Assembly (NCBI GenBank): GCA_903932705.1 | Contig: CAIZHC010000291.1 | Coordinates: 1 to 5,933 of the forward strand | Length of the DNA stretch: 5,933 nucleotides | Direction of reading: 5' to 3' | From: an uncultured Actinomycetes bacterium | GTDB lineage: Bacteria > Actinomycetota > Actinomycetes > Nanopelagicales > Nanopelagicaceae | Shown: positions 4,984 to 5,933 of the stretch, piece by piece | How positions within the stretch are numbered: the first letter of the stretch is position 1 | Layout of the letters: the number at the start of each line of letters is the position of its first letter | Notes under the pieces: generated by a model | Seen by the model: only the letters and a program-made list of their open reading frames with translations | What the model was told of the DNA's origin: nothing | Databases searched by the model: none | Translations under genes and position numbers: made by a program

Positions 4984-5933
4984 TACAAATCCTCCTCTTC
5001 GCTAATCTCATCATGTGGAAGTTCGTTGCCACTCTCATCATCTGTCTCATGCATAATCAGCTTGAGTCTTGATTCAGGCAAAATTCCCTCGCGGCGGAAG
5101 AGCATCATCAAGATGAGCAAACCACCGAAGATCAAGAATGTGTATGAAGGGAAGTTGATGTGAGTGTTGAAAACGCTATTGAACTTATCTCCAGCTGCAG
5201 GAAGTCCTGTTGAGTTCACCCAAGCGATGAGCAGGGCTCCAACAATTACTCCCCAAACATTTCCCATTCCGCCCAGAACAACCATCGCAAGAAGGATGAT
5301 TGAGATGGAGAATTGGAAGCGCTCGGCGAAGATACCGTTAACGTGGGTGGCATATGCAACACCAGCTAAACCACCGGAGATGGCACCGACCGCATAAGCG
5401 GCAAGCTTGGTACGCATCAGCGGAATACCCATCATGCTGGCAGCTAATTCATCTTCACGAATTGCAAGCCAAGCACGACCAAGGCGACCACTGCGCAGAC
5501 GCAGTGATATGAAGACCATGACCGCTGCCATCGCAACGAAGATCATGTACTTGTAGTTGAGATCGAAAGGTCCAAGGCGCTTTCCAAAGAGTCCGATGCT
5601 ATCTACAGGTGAGATTCCCTTTGTTCCGTTGGAGAGGTTGAAGCCGTGGATATCTTCACCGTTAACGAAGATTTGAGGGATGATTTCACCGAAACCAAGT
5701 GTCACAATCGCGAGATAATCGCTCTTAAGACGCAGGGTTGGCGCACCAATCAGAATTCCGAAGAAGGCACAGATGACTGCACCAATTAATAGAACCGCCC
5801 AGAATGAAAGGTGGACTCCTGGAATTACCTTGGCAACTTCAGAACCAAAGTGAATGTGCCACTGGTTGAAGAAGCCTGACATAAACCAACCTGCGGTGTA
5901 TCCACCAATCGCCCAGAATGCCACGAAGCCAAG
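4983..5933 (-). CDS. livM: Branched-chain amino acid ABC transporter permease LivM (5' end outside window)
   Basis: An inner-membrane permease subunit of the Liv importer, cut by the window edge. The frame is open to the last base and reads LGFVAFWAIGGYTAGW, which matches the conserved first part of LivM (GHAAFFGIGAYTAA). The GTG at 5924-5922 is therefore an internal Val codon and only the N-terminus is missing. Numbering from the first visible codon, hydrophobic segments lie near 4-22, 41-64, 71-89, 127-144, 175-195, 206-240 and 262-279. LKSDYLAIVTLGFGEI (69-84) is the family signature. RSGRLGRAWLAIREDELAASMMGI (147-170) is the cytoplasmic coupling loop that contacts the ATPases. After the usual LFRREGILPESRLKL end there is a strongly acidic tail of about 22 residues, half Asp/Glu, ending EISEEEDL. 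The tail is not a typical LivM feature, and its last codons carry the livG Shine-Dalgarno. livH, the binding protein and the operon promoter should lie to the right. Confidence 0.94.
   Translation of the reverse strand, partial: LGFVAFWAIGGYTAGWFMSGFFNQWHIHFGSEVAKVIPGVHLSFWAVLLIGAVICAFFGILIGAPTLRLKSDYLAIVTLGFGEIIPQIFVNGEDIHGFNLSNGTKGISPVDSIGLFGKRLGPFDLNYKYMIFVAMAAVMVFISLRLRSGRLGRAWLAIREDELAASMMGIPLMRTKLAAYAVGAISGGLAGVAYATHVNGIFAERFQFSISIILLAMVVLGGMGNVWGVIVGALLIAWVNSTGLPAAGDKFNSVFNTHINFPSYTFLIFGGLLILMMLFRREGILPESRLKLIMHETDDESGNELPHDEISEEEDL
4991..4996 (-). promoter_or_regulatory. Shine-Dalgarno of livG
   Basis: AGGAGG on the minus strand, 7 bases before the livG ATG and inside the GAG-GAG-GAT codons that end livM. 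It is a near-perfect anti-SD match, which supports the chosen start and coupling through the TAATG overlap. Confidence 0.85.

Noticed and set aside
5489..5506. 7-bp perfect hairpin CACTGCG/CGCAGTG with a 4-base loop in livM
   Set aside because: It lies in the middle of the coding region for the conserved coupling loop (LRLRSGRLG), has no T-run, and is best explained by repeated Leu-Arg codons.

Overview
This is a gene-dense, ordinary chromosomal segment. It probably comes from a genome-streamlined actinobacterium with moderate GC (about half, judged from lines counted by eye). Three things point that way. The DNA polymerase I has actinobacterial wording throughout: an inactivated 3'-5' exonuclease domain and a tyrosine in the O-helix where E. 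coli has Phe762. The gene set of polA, a PaaI-type thioesterase and a branched-chain amino acid ABC transporter recalls a neighbourhood I remember from Streptomyces. Finally, polA and the thioesterase gene both carry a -10-like hexamer directly before the ATG, as expected for leaderless actinobacterial mRNAs. The low GC and extreme compaction would suit freshwater lineages such as Nanopelagicales, but that placement is inference.

Layout from left to right. Positions 2-472 (+) hold the C-terminal half of a major facilitator transporter cut by the window edge. It converges on polA (469-3033, -), and the palindrome CTAG at 469-472 carries both TAG stops. A 48-bp divergent spacer (3034-3081) separates polA from a hotdog-fold acyl-CoA thioesterase (3082-3483, +). 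After only 7 bp comes the end of a leftward operon that reads livM (5' end outside the window), livG, livF. In it, both gene junctions are 1-base TAATG overlaps, each preceded by a strong Shine-Dalgarno. Between genes there are only 55 non-coding bases in 5933.

Functionally, LivM is one of the two permease subunits, and LivG and LivF are the paired ATPases, of an importer for branched-chain or related hydrophobic amino acids. The partner permease (livH), the binding protein and the operon promoter should lie to the right of the window. PolA does gap filling, RNA-primer removal and repair. The thioesterase hydrolyses an acyl-CoA, possibly an aromatic one such as 1,4-dihydroxy-2-naphthoyl-CoA. 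The MFS protein exports or imports an unknown solute. No functional link between the liv operon, polA, the thioesterase and the MFS gene is evident beyond shared neighbourhood.

I found no RNA genes, mobile elements, CRISPR, phage genes or unexplained ORFs, and no sign of an undescribed system. The most interesting signals are small: the face-to-face leaderless promoters, the shared CTAG stop, and a perfect 9-bp inverted repeat at the 3' end of livF.
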